From: Clostridium sp. UBA2485
GTDB lineage: Bacteria > Bacillota > Clostridia > Clostridiales > Clostridiaceae
Length of the DNA: 64,000 nucleotides
Reading direction: 5' to 3'
NCBI RefSeq assembly: GCF_002341865.1
Contig: NZ_DDOV01000031.1
Span: 48,723 to 112,722, forward strand
Of this stretch, positions 43,716 through 53,349 are shown piece by piece. Numbering within the stretch: position 1 is the stretch's first letter; the number at the start of each line of letters is the position of its first letter. The notes beneath the pieces are model-generated. The model did not search any database, was not told the origin of the DNA, and saw nothing but the letters and a program-made list of their open reading frames with translations. The translations under genes were made by a program, and so were the position numbers.

Positions 43716-44753
43716 CTAAGGTCTTATAAGTATTTTTATAACATCTTCTGTTCTTTTATCAAAAATATTATAGACTCTATCTATTTCATCTAAGCTTACT
43801 CTATGGGTAATTAATGGCTTAACATCTATCTTTTTAGAGGCTATTAAATTTAAAAGATCAGAAGCTAGATTTAAATCTCCAAGACCCATGGTTATATTAA
43901 GGTTTTTACAGAAAATTTCTGATAATGGAAAAAGTATATCTGCCCCTATACCAATAAGAGAAACTCTACCGCCAATTCCAGCACATTCTACAGCTTGTTG
44001 AATAGCTATCTCTGAACCAGAAGCTTCTATTACTACATCCGCTCCCTTACCTTCTGTAAGTTCATATACTTGCTTTAAAACATCACTTTTTGATGCATTT
44101 ATTATATGAGTAGCACCTATTTCTTTTGCTTTATTCATTCTAAATAAGTCTTTTCTGCCTACTAAAATTATTTTATTTGGGTTATATAGTTTTGAAGTTA
44201 AAATGCTACTTAACCCTATAGGACCAGCTCCCATTATAACAACGTTATCTCCAGGTTTTATGTTTGTTCTTTTTACAGCCGAATAAGAGGTTGATAGTAT
44301 GTCGAAAACCATTACAGCTTCTTCATCGTCTATATTATCAGGTACATGTTTTAAACACATATCTGCAAATGGAACTCTAACATATTCTGCATGTACTCCA
44401 TCAAGATTTTTACTTCCATGAACATTTAAAGAAGAGCCGTTTACACAATGAGAAAAATTGCCTTTTAAACAATTTTCACATACTCTACAAAATGGAGCAG
44501 GAGGACCAATAACTCTATCATTAGGTTTAAAGTTCTTAACAGAGCTTCCTACTTGTTCAATTATACCAACATATTCATGTCCTAAAATAAAGCCTGGCTC
44601 TGAAGGGATAACCCCCTTTACTATATGAACATCGCTTCCACATAGAGATGTAAGAGATACTTTGACTATTACGTCAGTATCATTTACAATAGTTGGTTTT
44701 TCAACTTCCCTCAATTCAACCTTGTTAAAATCAGAAAAATAAAAAGCTTTCAT
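43716..44753 (-). CDS. Zinc-dependent alcohol/polyol dehydrogenase (MDR family)
   Basis: 345 residues. Catalytic zinc ligands Cys38 and His59-Glu60 (LCGSDVH, GHEYVG), structural zinc cysteines 89, 92, 95 and 103 (CRVCENC...C), and the NAD-binding GAGPIGL are present. This is the Thr/sorbitol/short-chain alcohol dehydrogenase class; the substrate cannot be fixed by eye. It differs from the well-known clostridial secondary alcohol dehydrogenase, which lacks the structural zinc cysteines. The start follows GGGGAGG; it is a single-gene unit. Confidence 0.9.
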   Translation of the reverse strand: MKAFYFSDFNKVELREVEKPTIVNDTDVIVKVSLTSLCGSDVHIVKGVIPSEPGFILGHEYVGIIEQVGSSVKNFKPNDRVIGPPAPFCRVCENCLKGNFSHCVNGSSLNVHGSKNLDGVHAEYVRVPFADMCLKHVPDNIDDEEAVMVFDILSTSYSAVKRTNIKPGDNVVIMGAGPIGLSSILTSKLYNPNKIILVGRKDLFRMNKAKEIGATHIINASKSDVLKQVYELTEGKGADVVIEASGSEIAIQQAVECAGIGGRVSLIGIGADILFPLSEIFCKNLNITMGLGDLNLASDLLNLIASKKIDVKPLITHRVSLDEIDRVYNIFDKRTEDVIKILIRP

Positions 44754-44855
44754 AAAAATACCTCCCCTGAAATAACTTAATATAAGTACATTCTAATACA
44801 TAAATCACGAAAAATTAACCAAATTTTACACATTTATAAAAATATCTTAATTAAT

Positions 44856-44995
44856 CACCTCGGGGAACAGTTAAGGAGTTGAGAATTGATGATGGATAAT
44901 TGACGATTATGATGAAAATCAACTCTTAATAATTGATTTCTTTAATGATTTTTAACTCACAATTTTATTAGTAGTCTCTAAGAATTTATATGTTA
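44856..44995. repeat. Partial GGGGAAC palindrome joined to a GAGAATTGACAATTATG-type element
   Basis: CACCTCGGGGAACAG is the left half of the palindrome only. It runs into AGTTGAGAATTGATGATGGA and TAATTGACGATTATGATGAA, a diverged copy of the other family, with AATAATTGATTTCTTTAATG as in its relatives. The remaining 44996-45273 holds no gene. Confidence 0.6.
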
Positions 44996-45273
44996 GCTGA
45001 AAGAGAAATTTAATAACTTTATATTGTAAATATTTATCTGCGCAGTAAATTTCTATTAAACTTTTTTGCGTTTTGTGTTAAAATCTTATGGTACTTAATT
45101 ATTATGTAATAAAATTTACTTTATATGTATTTCGATTTGCTTCTTATGTCTTGAAGTGGAGTTTTTATGATTGTACATAATAGCTTACTATGGTAATATT
45201 TTCTCTTTTATATAATTAATATAAAAGTTGAAATAAAAATTATACAAATATATTTAAAGGAGATGAACTAAAG

Positions 45274-46146
45274 ATGAAAAAATTTTTAGGAAAATTATTT
45301 GAAATTATAGTTATAGTTTTATTTTTATTGATATCTACTAAAATATTTAGAGTGGTTAATGCTACTATTGAACTCTCTGGGAAAACTTCAGTAGAAGCTG
45401 AAAATTATAGTGAGTATTGTAATATAGTGAAACAAGCTGTAAATAATTATGACAGCTCTATAGCTATAAAGATTAAAGATTTTGATAAAAAAACATACGA
45501 TGTTGATTCCATGAACAACATATTGAAAGCTAACGAATTAGAGACTCTTAATTCCAATGTAAAGGAATATACAATTACTAAGTATGATACATTTAAAACT
45601 GTTTTAAAAATTGATTTTAAATATGTAGATAGTGTGGAGGAATTAAAGAGAAAAGAAAAATTAGTAAATGAAAAAGTTCAGGAGATAGTTAAAAATACAA
45701 TTACTAATGAAATGGGAGAGTATGAAAAAGAAAAGGCGTTATATGATTATCTAGTCAATAATTGTGAATATGATATGGATACCTTTAATTCCGGGGTATG
45801 GGATAAAAACAATGATGAATATAGTGCATTAATTAATGGACTTAGTATGTGCAAAGGATATGCTCAAGCTATGAATAGGCTTTTAAAAGCTGCTAATATA
45901 GAGTCAAAGATCGTTATTGGAGATATTATTGATGCAGAAGAACCAGATAAGGAAAAACTTGGACATGCATGGAACATAGTTAAAATAAACGGTAAAAATT
46001 ATCACATAGACGCTACTTGGGATTCTACATATACACATATGTATAATGAAACTTCAGGTTATTTCTTTAATTTGGCAGATGAAGAAATAGAAAGCACTCG
46101 TACATGGGAAAGAAAGTCTTATCCTGTATGTAATACTTTACAATAA
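45274..46146 (+). CDS. Membrane-anchored transglutaminase-like protease/transferase
   Basis: 290 residues. The N-terminal hydrophobic segment (about 9-27, EIIVIVLFLLISTKIF) is a signal anchor, so the protein works outside. The transglutaminase-like core has a complete triad: Cys193 (SMCKGYAQA), His231 (GHAWNIV) and Asp246 (HIDATWD). Such secreted clostridial proteins are thought to act on wall or surface peptides, by cleavage or crosslinking. It starts after AAAGGAGATG and has its own terminator. Confidence 0.85.
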   Translation: MKKFLGKLFEIIVIVLFLLISTKIFRVVNATIELSGKTSVEAENYSEYCNIVKQAVNNYDSSIAIKIKDFDKKTYDVDSMNNILKANELETLNSNVKEYTITKYDTFKTVLKIDFKYVDSVEELKRKEKLVNEKVQEIVKNTITNEMGEYEKEKALYDYLVNNCEYDMDTFNSGVWDKNNDEYSALINGLSMCKGYAQAMNRLLKAANIESKIVIGDIIDAEEPDKEKLGHAWNIVKINGKNYHIDATWDSTYTHMYNETSGYFFNLADEEIESTRTWERKSYPVCNTLQ

Positions 46147-46230
46147 TATATAGGAATTATAGAAATCATCTTAAAAGTTTATATTTTTTAATGAAAAATA
46201 AAGAGGATACAACTAATAATTACATATTTA

Positions 46231-46276
46231 TAAGTACTGTCATAAGACTGGAGTTTTATGACAGTACTTATTTTTT
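46231..46276 (+). terminator. Terminator of the transglutaminase-like gene
   Basis: Perfect 15-base stem TAAGTACTGTCATAA/TTATGACAGTACTTA followed by TTTTTT. Confidence 0.93.
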
Positions 46277-46416
46277 GTTCCAAAGGAAAGTGGCATATAG
46301 AAATATTAAATGCTAAAATAGTAATTGTATAATATTTCCATAATTCTGAATTATAGAAATGCTATGTAAAAATATTATTATATGAACTAGATATTCTAAA
46401 GGAAAGGAAAACTAAT

Positions 46417-46797
46417 ATGATAGTAAAATATTTAGTAAATGAAAATTTTAATATTGATGAAGTTTTAAATATATTTAATAGCTTTGATTGGAAAAGGGAA
46501 AAAGAACAAATATATAGTGCCTTTAAAAATTCTTATTATATTTTGGTATACAACAATGAAAATCTAATTGGATTTGGAAGAGCTATATCTGACTATTATT
46601 GTTATACTACCATACATGATGTTTTAGTATTAAAGGAATTTCAAAATAAAGGAATTGGCACAAATATAATGAATATGCTAATAGAAGAATTTTCAAATAC
46701 AAATATCTATCTTACATATACGCCAGACAAAGATGTATTTTATAAGAAATTTAACTTCGAAAAAATAAATAATGCTATGCGACTAAAATGTAAATGA
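46417..46797 (+). CDS. GNAT acetyltransferase, 126 residues
   Basis: A compact GNAT fold: acetyl-CoA loop EFQNKGIGTNIM (around residue 79-90), preceded by VLVL-type strand (IHDVLVLKEF), then YFKKFNFEK-like ending (VFYKKFNFEKI). The start follows AAAGGAAAGG. The substrate is unknown. It is the first of six GNAT proteins in the following 16 kb. Confidence 0.85.
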   Translation: MIVKYLVNENFNIDEVLNIFNSFDWKREKEQIYSAFKNSYYILVYNNENLIGFGRAISDYYCYTTIHDVLVLKEFQNKGIGTNIMNMLIEEFSNTNIYLTYTPDKDVFYKKFNFEKINNAMRLKCK

Positions 46798-46864
46798 TTA
46801 TTTTGAAGGAATAATGATTAAAAACCTACTATAAAAAGGTATTCGATATGGGGGTGTATAATTT

Positions 46865-47338
46865 ATGTTGTTTATTTTCATGGGGGCAAGCTGTACGGGT
46901 AAATCATCAGCAGCAGATGAATTAAAAGAATTAATGGATGTACAGGTATACACTGGAAAAGATTATTTACGTATGGCTAAAAATGAAAACGAAGCTTGAA
47001 AAATTTTTAGTGAAAAATTGAATGAAACATCAAGTAGTAAAGACTTATCCTGTCAATCAATTATTTATGTTATTTCAGAAAAAAATATTTTACCAAAACT
47101 TCAATCTATTAATGATAAAATTACTATAAAATTTACAGCTGATTCAGAAATCATTAAATCAAGATTTGCCGCGAGAATGAAAGGAAATCTACCTAGTCTT
47201 GTAGAAAAAATGATAGAGCGTCAGTTAACAGAGTGGGAGAATATTAATGCAAATTTATGTATTGATACTACAAGTAAAGAACCTAGAGAGTTAGCAAAAA
47301 GAATTTTTGAGTTTGCTAAGGGGGATAGTCACGATTAA
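46865..47338 (+). pseudogene. P-loop nucleotide kinase-like gene with in-frame stop
   Basis: Reading from ATG 46865, the first 44 codons encode LFIFMGASCTGKSSAADELK, a Walker A kinase start, up to a TGA at 46997-46999. The same frame then continues for 112 more codons to 47338 with plausible kinase sequence (IKFTADSEIIKSRFAARMKG, CIDTTSKEPRELAKRI). A single base change thus splits a gene of about 157 codons. Internal translation from ATG 47018 would lack the P-loop. It resembles small shikimate/nucleoside kinase-like proteins. Confidence 0.75.
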
Positions 47339-48105
47339 ATTGATAAAAAATTCTTAAAATTATAAGTCAGTCATTGATTTGTGGTAAATAATATATTACA
47401 ATATAACTATTGGAAATGAAAGGAGAATTAGTGATGAGTATGTTGTTATAATTCTAGTAAATAAAAATCTGATAATAAAATTATAGCAAGAATTTTTTAA
47501 CCTTTTTTAAAAAATAGGTTTGTTTGCTGTGAATTTTAAGATTTTAATTATATAGATGAACAACATCAATTACAATTCTTTAATTTTCATTCATATTAAA
47601 ATAAGTTATATAAAGGGTTAATTGTCACTTAGATTAATACTAAATATTATGAATTACAAAGCTAATTTTATAGAATTTAGCTATTAGAGGATAATGATTT
47701 ATTAACTTTAGCTTATTTAATAATAATTTGAAATTAGAGCTGTGTTGTTTTTGATAACACAGTTTTTTATTTTAAATAAGGCGTTTACTATAAATAACCA
47801 GTCAAAGATGTGCGATATTTTGTACAATAATGGCCAGTTAATTTTAAAGACGTTTAAGTATATATGTCAATTGTAAGTTGCCATAGCTATTAATCTTATA
47901 AAAGATAAATAAGTTTACTTTGTAAGTATTTTTTAATAGTTGGTAATAAAATTTTAAAGTACAAAGTTAAATTTAATTATATAGTATTTCTACTATATAC
48001 CTATACCATCATCATAGGGGAATAGGTTTAAAGCTTATAGGTTTAACTATGGTGAAAAAAATTGTACTTTTAACATTACAGTAGATATATGTAATATGAA
48101 TTTTA
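47339..48105. other. Non-coding region of about 770 bp with one terminator
   Basis: An RBS-like GAAAGGAGAATTAGTG precedes only a five-codon frame at 47434. CTGTGTT/AACACAG followed by TTTTTT at 47739-47770 is a good intrinsic terminator. CATCATCATAGGGGAATAGG (about 48006) could encode a GNAT-like RGIG loop, so a decayed acetyltransferase is possible but unproven. No intact gene. Confidence 0.45.
47739..47770 (+). terminator. Intrinsic terminator in the non-coding region
   Basis: CTGTGTT/AACACAG stem with a nine-base loop and TTTTTT. There is no gene directly upstream apart from the interrupted kinase 400 bases away. Confidence 0.7.
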
Positions 48106-48151
48106 AAGGATGTAGATGAATAGTGTGTTCATCTGCATCCTTAATTTTTTT
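48106..48151 (+). terminator. Strong intrinsic terminator before the GNAT/S12 cluster
   Basis: AAGGATGTAGATGAA/TTCATCTGCATCCTT is a 15-base stem with one G-U pair, followed by AATTTTTTT. It insulates the GNAT gene at 48218 from upstream transcription. Confidence 0.88.
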
Positions 48152-48217
48152 ATTACATTTAAAAACTCGTAGGAATGGTTTTTAAGCGCTTATAACTTAT
48201 AATCTGGGAGGGGAAAT

Positions 48218-48613
48218 ATGAAAATTCAAAGAAAAGAAAAAATAGACTTAGTAGAATTAAATGAATTACTAAGTACTATAGGATGGGGAATAAAAGATTT
48301 AGATAAGCTAGAGAATTCTTTGAAATTATCTTGGGGATGGATAACAGCCCGTGATGACAATGGTAAATTAATTGGATTTGTCCAAATACTTTCCGATGAT
48401 ATTAAACATGCATATGTTTTAAGATTATTAGTTCATAAAGAATATCAGGGACAAGGAATAGGAAGTAAAATTGTTGAGAATATGATGGAATTACTTAATG
48501 AAAATAAATTAAATCCGGTTTTAATAACAAAGCCATCAGAAGAGTCCTTTTACAATAAGTTTGGATTTGATAGAAATAGCAATGGTTTTATATCAATGTT
48601 TAGATGGGAATAG
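48218..48613 (+). CDS. GNAT acetyltransferase, 131 residues
   Basis: Acetyl-CoA loop EYQGQGIGSKIV, preceded by YVLRLLVHK, and C-terminal SFYNKFGFDRN show a GNAT fold. The start follows GGGAGGGG. It is 21 bases before the S12 hydrolase gene, so the two are co-transcribed. The substrate is unknown. Confidence 0.87.
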   Translation: MKIQRKEKIDLVELNELLSTIGWGIKDLDKLENSLKLSWGWITARDDNGKLIGFVQILSDDIKHAYVLRLLVHKEYQGQGIGSKIVENMMELLNENKLNPVLITKPSEESFYNKFGFDRNSNGFISMFRWE

Positions 48614-48634
48614 ATAAAGAGAGGGAGAAAGATT

Positions 48635-50068
48635 ATGGATATTAAAAATAGAATGATAAAAAATTTAGATAGGATAATAAATGAATATGTAGAGAAAGAA
48701 TCCATTCCAGGACTAGCAGTAGGAGTAGTTTATGATAATGAGATTCTTTACACCAAAGGATTTGGAGTGAAGAATGTTGATACCAAAGAACCAGTTGATG
48801 AAAATTCACTTTTTCACATGGCATCAGTTTCAAAAACTTTTGCGGCTACAGGAATAATGCAGCTAGTAGAAAAAGGCAAGATTAAATTGGATTCACATTT
48901 AACAGAATATCTGCCGTACTTTCAGCTTAAAGATGATAGATATAAGAATATAACTATAAGACAATTATTGAGTCATATGTCAGGCATGCCAGATGTTGAT
49001 GATTATGGATGGGATAAGCCTCAATATGATGAAGATGCTCTAGAGAAGTATGTTAAAAGTATTAAAAATGAAGAATTAATGTGGGAGCCAGGAGAAAAAT
49101 TTGCTTATAGTAATATTGCTTTTGAGATTCTAGGGGATGTTATTGCAAAGGTTTCAGGGGTAACTTTTGAAGAATATATGAAAGTAAATATTTTAGAAGT
49201 TCTTCAAATGAAGGAAAGTGACTTTTTTAATCCTAATGTTTCAAAAGAATTACTTACAACACCTCATATTCTTGGAGTTGAAAATGGGTATGCTGGAGTA
49301 GTAAGTGAGGTATTTCCTTATAATCGTGCTCATGGACCAAGTTCTACACTATGTTCAAATGTAAGAGAAATGTGTAACTATGCTATTGCTAATATGAATG
49401 GAGGATGTTTTGGAGAAGAGAAGATATTAGAACCCCATAGTTATTCAGAACTTTGGCATAATCATGGTTCTACAGGTTGGGGCGGATACACTTCAGAAGT
49501 TGGATTAGCATGGTTTTTAGGAGAATATAAAGGAAATAAGGTGAGATCTCACAGTGGTTTAGATACAGGATTTAGAAGCAATTTTATTATCTTACCTGAA
49601 AGGGGTATATCTGTAGTTATTATGACTAATTCAGATTATATTGGACTTAAACTTATTTGCACGGCTATTTTAGACATACTTTTAGGAGAAGAAGTTCAAT
49701 ATGTAAAGCAATCTCTTGCACACCATATGGCAAAAAAATTGTTTGATAATAATTTTGAAGCAGCATTAAAAGAATATTACTTAATAAAAGAAAATTCATT
49801 TGATAAATATAATTTTATTGAGGATGAATTTAAATTTGTTGCTTATGAATTAGTAGAGATGGAAAAAGTAAAAAAGGCTATTGAAGTTATGAGAATTTCC
49901 ACTGAAATATCTCCAGAATCATCAAATCTTTATTATAATCTTGGTAAAATGTATTTACTTCATGGAGATAAAGAACTTGCCTTAGAAAACTATAAAAAAT
50001 CAATGGAATTAGATCCTGATAATATAAAGGTTAAAAAGAAAGTAGAAGAATTAATTAGAGAAATTTAG
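48635..50068 (+). CDS. Cytoplasmic S12 beta-lactamase-like serine hydrolase with C-terminal TPR
   Basis: 477 residues. Catalytic SxxK is Ser64-Lys67 (ASVSK), the Tyr motif is Tyr158-Ser-Asn (AYSN), and the third motif is RSHSGLDTG. There is no signal peptide, so unlike most relatives it should stay in the cytoplasm. The C-terminal ~60 residues hold a TPR-like helix pair (NLYYNLGKMYLLHGDKELAL, ENYKKSMELDPDN), a protein-contact module. It lies in a GNAT-S12-GNAT fusion operon. Esterase, amidase or D-amino peptidase activity is possible. Confidence 0.85.
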   Translation: MDIKNRMIKNLDRIINEYVEKESIPGLAVGVVYDNEILYTKGFGVKNVDTKEPVDENSLFHMASVSKTFAATGIMQLVEKGKIKLDSHLTEYLPYFQLKDDRYKNITIRQLLSHMSGMPDVDDYGWDKPQYDEDALEKYVKSIKNEELMWEPGEKFAYSNIAFEILGDVIAKVSGVTFEEYMKVNILEVLQMKESDFFNPNVSKELLTTPHILGVENGYAGVVSEVFPYNRAHGPSSTLCSNVREMCNYAIANMNGGCFGEEKILEPHSYSELWHNHGSTGWGGYTSEVGLAWFLGEYKGNKVRSHSGLDTGFRSNFIILPERGISVVIMTNSDYIGLKLICTAILDILLGEEVQYVKQSLAHHMAKKLFDNNFEAALKEYYLIKENSFDKYNFIEDEFKFVAYELVEMEKVKKAIEVMRISTEISPESSNLYYNLGKMYLLHGDKELALENYKKSMELDPDNIKVKKKVEELIREI

Positions 50069-50087
50069 TAAAAATGGGGGCTATATT

Positions 50088-53000
50088 ATGGACGATATAA
50101 AATTAGTAGAATACAATAACTCTTACGCAAAATCCATAGCAGATATGTGGAGAAGAAGTACTGAAGGATGGAACGGAAATAATGGTACAGAAACGGAAGA
50201 GAGTATTTTAAAAGAACATGAAAGCATCACAGATATAAATACTTATTTAGCATTAAAGGGGGAAGAGGTAGTAGGATATTGCGGTTTTTCTAAATATCAG
50301 TATGATGATAACACCCTTTATATAAGACTTTTAAATGTAAGATATGATCTTCACGGGATGGGTATTGGAAGAGCTCTGGTATGCAAATGCGTAGAGAGGA
50401 CTACAGAGCTAGGATGGCCAAGAGTTGATCTTTTTACATGGCCGGGAAATACAAAATCTCTTCCTCTTTATAAAAGATGTGGATTTTTTTTAGAAAAGAG
50501 AGATGATACGACACATTTGATGAATTTTATCCCAAAAGTATTAAATACAGAGGCATTTAAAGAATATTTTAAAAATGTAAATTGGTATAAAGATTTAAAG
50601 AGAACTATAGATATGGAACCAGATGGCATAGAAGAAGATGGATTCACCTATTATGAGTATAGTTGGGAAAAAGAAGGAAAGGAATTAAAAGTTCAATTTG
50701 AAAATAAAAGCCGAGGCATTAGATTAGTTGACGCAGAAGATTACTTAATTAAGGCTTGTGTGGAGGAACAAAAGCTTATATTTGGAGAGAAGTATAAGAT
50801 TAAATATGAAGTTTTAAATAAATCTAAAACCCCTTTAAATATTAAAATTAAGGGCTTAGATGATAAAAATATAAAGTATTCATTTAATGGTGAATTTGAA
50901 GTTTTAGATAGAGAAATTATTGAAGGGGAATTTGCGGTTGAGGAACCTAAAGAAAAGGTGGCCTCATTAAATACTTATCCATCTGTTATATCAGAAGTTT
51001 TAATAAATGGAAAAAGTGTAGAATTTAGAATTGGTATAGATTCACAATATCCAGCAGATATATCTCTAAAAGTTCCAACAGGAGAATGCTATAAAAATGT
51101 TAATTCATATTTATATTTAGATATAAAAAATAACTATAAGAAAGATGTTACCTTTGAAATTAAACTTAAGGATAATAAGTCTATTAAGTTTATAGATAAA
51201 GAAATAAATATAAATATGAAGGCCAATGAGAGAAAGTCTTTAAAGCTTCAATATATATTAAATAATTTTAATTTCTATAATGAATTGATTGAAGTGAGAG
51301 CTAAATTCCCAGATGGAAAAGAAGTGGTATTTACAAAAGCATTGGTTGCTCCTTTCAAGGGTAGAGAAGGAAGATTTGGTGGCAAAACAGAAGACTTTTA
51401 TATGATTGCAAATGGACCATATTCATTAAAACTAGATGAAGAAAATAGTATATCAATAGAAGCTTTTGGAATATATGATTTGGATTTTGAACTATACTAT
51501 CCAATGTTAGGAAGACCTTTTTCTGAAGAATTTTCTAATGGAAGACCCAATAATATAGAGTATTATGAAGAAGAGGATAAAATAGTTTTAAAAATAACTT
51601 ATATATCTGAAATCTTTAAAAATATAAGAGTAGAATCTATATTAAAGCTTTCTCAAAATGGAATAGTAGGATATCATTACGAAATATATAATGATGGAGA
51701 CGTTGAAATAGCTAGTGACATTTTCTTATGCAACAATTTATTTATGAAATTAACTAATGGTATTTTGCCAATAAAAAATAAATTTGTTCAAATTATAGAT
51801 CCAAGAGCTATGTGGACGGAAAATTTTAATCTTGATGACTTAACAGAAAATTGGATATATGCTGGAGATACAGGAGCGTGTATAGGACTATGCTGGCATA
51901 AAGATTTGAAAATTAAATCAAATGGGTGGAAGATTGCCTTTGAGCATAATCTTGGGAAGATGAAAGCTTGTGAGAAAAAGGTAACAAAGCCTGTGTTTAT
52001 GGTATTGAACACCTTTAAAGATTGGAAAGACTTTAGAAATTTTGCTCTAGAAGAAAGTAATACTGAAAATTTACATCTTAATAACAATTTTGAAATGATT
52101 ATAAATGAAGGTAATCCTTTTGTAAAAGAAAAGTTGGCTGTTAGTGTTAAGCAATATCAAAATTATGGGCTAGATGGAGAATATTCAATAGTATCTAAGC
52201 ATAACAATTTTAAAAAATATAGCAAAAGCATAAATGCAGAAGATAAAATCTTTGAAGCAAAACTTGAAGCTTCTTTAAAAAATGATATTGATAGAGATAT
52301 TTTGAAATTAGAGGTAGATTCTAAAAGTATGTATTCAGAAGAATATAAAATGGTATTTAAAATTAAAGATGTTTTCTGTGAATCGAAAATAGTTGAAGAA
52401 CAGGGGAATAAAATTCACTGTGTAAATAATGGTGTTATGGAAATTAAAGCATGCGAGACTTTTAGCCATGTATTATATTCTTTAAAATACAATAATCATC
52501 AATTTCTTGAAAGTTCATTCCCGACGCCAGTGCCAAAATCATGGTTTAATCCTTGGTTTGGAGGCATAGGAACATTGCCAGAAGATTTAAGTTTTAGATC
52601 AGTATTAAAAGAAAATATTAAAGCAGACTTTGTTACTATTGAAGATAATTTCAAAAATAAATGGCAAGGGATTAAAGTAAAACTTCATATAGAAAATAAT
52701 GATAAGTTTAAAGGTTTAGTAATAAATCAATATTATTTAATGCTACCTGGAGTGCCAGTATTGTGTCATACAGCGGAAATAGTACAAAATACAGGTGAAT
52801 TTATGAGCCTTGAACCCTTTGAGAGCTTTACATTCTTTAATTTTGATGAGAATCTTAAAAATAATTGGCTTAAGTTAAAGAATATAAACGGAGGCTTTGA
52901 TAAGTATAAAGTAGGAGTAGAAGCTATGGACATTCCAACTAATTCTTCAATACTATATGGAAGTAATGATATAAAGGATAAAATTCAACTTTATTTAAAT

Positions 53001-53177
53001 CATGATGAAGCAAAATGTATTGGATTTATAAATATGCATGATACTACTGCTTTAATTTCAAGACACATAACCATGGAGGAAGGTATAGCAAAATTTACTT
53101 CTCCAGACTTTTATATATTTACTGAGGATTATATAGAAGATGAACTTCTAAAAGATTTAAAAAATATAAGATTCTAA
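50088..53177 (+). CDS. Giant fusion: N-terminal GNAT domain plus ~870-residue region of unknown function
   Basis: 1029 residues. Residues ~1-155 are a GNAT domain (YDLHGMGIGRALV, then SLPLYKRCGFFLEKR). The remainder is soluble, rich in beta strands, and has no signal or membrane segment. It contains several strings such as LEVPTG-like repeats of Ig/CARDB-type sandwich strands (about 225-420). A separate C-terminal part has WFNPWFGGIGTLPEDLSFR and many aromatic residues, reminiscent of carbohydrate-active beta-sandwich proteins. I do not recognise the family. It starts 19 bases after the S12 gene, so the two are likely partners. Confidence 0.75.
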   Translation: MDDIKLVEYNNSYAKSIADMWRRSTEGWNGNNGTETEESILKEHESITDINTYLALKGEEVVGYCGFSKYQYDDNTLYIRLLNVRYDLHGMGIGRALVCKCVERTTELGWPRVDLFTWPGNTKSLPLYKRCGFFLEKRDDTTHLMNFIPKVLNTEAFKEYFKNVNWYKDLKRTIDMEPDGIEEDGFTYYEYSWEKEGKELKVQFENKSRGIRLVDAEDYLIKACVEEQKLIFGEKYKIKYEVLNKSKTPLNIKIKGLDDKNIKYSFNGEFEVLDREIIEGEFAVEEPKEKVASLNTYPSVISEVLINGKSVEFRIGIDSQYPADISLKVPTGECYKNVNSYLYLDIKNNYKKDVTFEIKLKDNKSIKFIDKEININMKANERKSLKLQYILNNFNFYNELIEVRAKFPDGKEVVFTKALVAPFKGREGRFGGKTEDFYMIANGPYSLKLDEENSISIEAFGIYDLDFELYYPMLGRPFSEEFSNGRPNNIEYYEEEDKIVLKITYISEIFKNIRVESILKLSQNGIVGYHYEIYNDGDVEIASDIFLCNNLFMKLTNGILPIKNKFVQIIDPRAMWTENFNLDDLTENWIYAGDTGACIGLCWHKDLKIKSNGWKIAFEHNLGKMKACEKKVTKPVFMVLNTFKDWKDFRNFALEESNTENLHLNNNFEMIINEGNPFVKEKLAVSVKQYQNYGLDGEYSIVSKHNNFKKYSKSINAEDKIFEAKLEASLKNDIDRDILKLEVDSKSMYSEEYKMVFKIKDVFCESKIVEEQGNKIHCVNNGVMEIKACETFSHVLYSLKYNNHQFLESSFPTPVPKSWFNPWFGGIGTLPEDLSFRSVLKENIKADFVTIEDNFKNKWQGIKVKLHIENNDKFKGLVINQYYLMLPGVPVLCHTAEIVQNTGEFMSLEPFESFTFFNFDENLKNNWLKLKNINGGFDKYKVGVEAMDIPTNSSILYGSNDIKDKIQLYLNHDEAKCIGFINMHDTTALISRHITMEEGIAKFTSPDFYIFTEDYIEDELLKDLKNIRF

Positions 53178-53349
53178 GCTTGTAATAATAGGGGACGGTT
53201 CTTAAAAATTTTAGGAATTATAAAAATTTGAGAACTGTTTCTATAAAGAAAGTAGGACTTATGAGATTTGAAAAATAGTCAAAGAGAATAAATAAGCATC
53301 TAAGTTTTATTTGTATAAAGCTTAGATACTTAAAAAAGGAGACTTTAAA
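53178..53349. other. Short intergenic region with two hairpins
   Basis: GGGACGGTTCTTAAAAATTT pairs imperfectly with AAAAATTTGAGAACTGTTTC (53192-53242). ATCTAAG...CTTAGAT (53298-53327) is a second stem just before the next gene's ribosome site. GGGACGGTTC occurs again at 55073. Confidence 0.5.

Noticed and set aside
46997..46999. TGA as a selenocysteine codon in the kinase-like gene
   Set aside because: The position follows the P-loop region, where no selenocysteine is known for such kinases. No SECIS-like hairpin is evident after it, and a point mutation is simpler.
48000..48080. GNAT-like RGIG coding trace in the intergenic region
   Set aside because: Only about ten residues resemble the acetyl-CoA loop, with no supporting sequence on either side.
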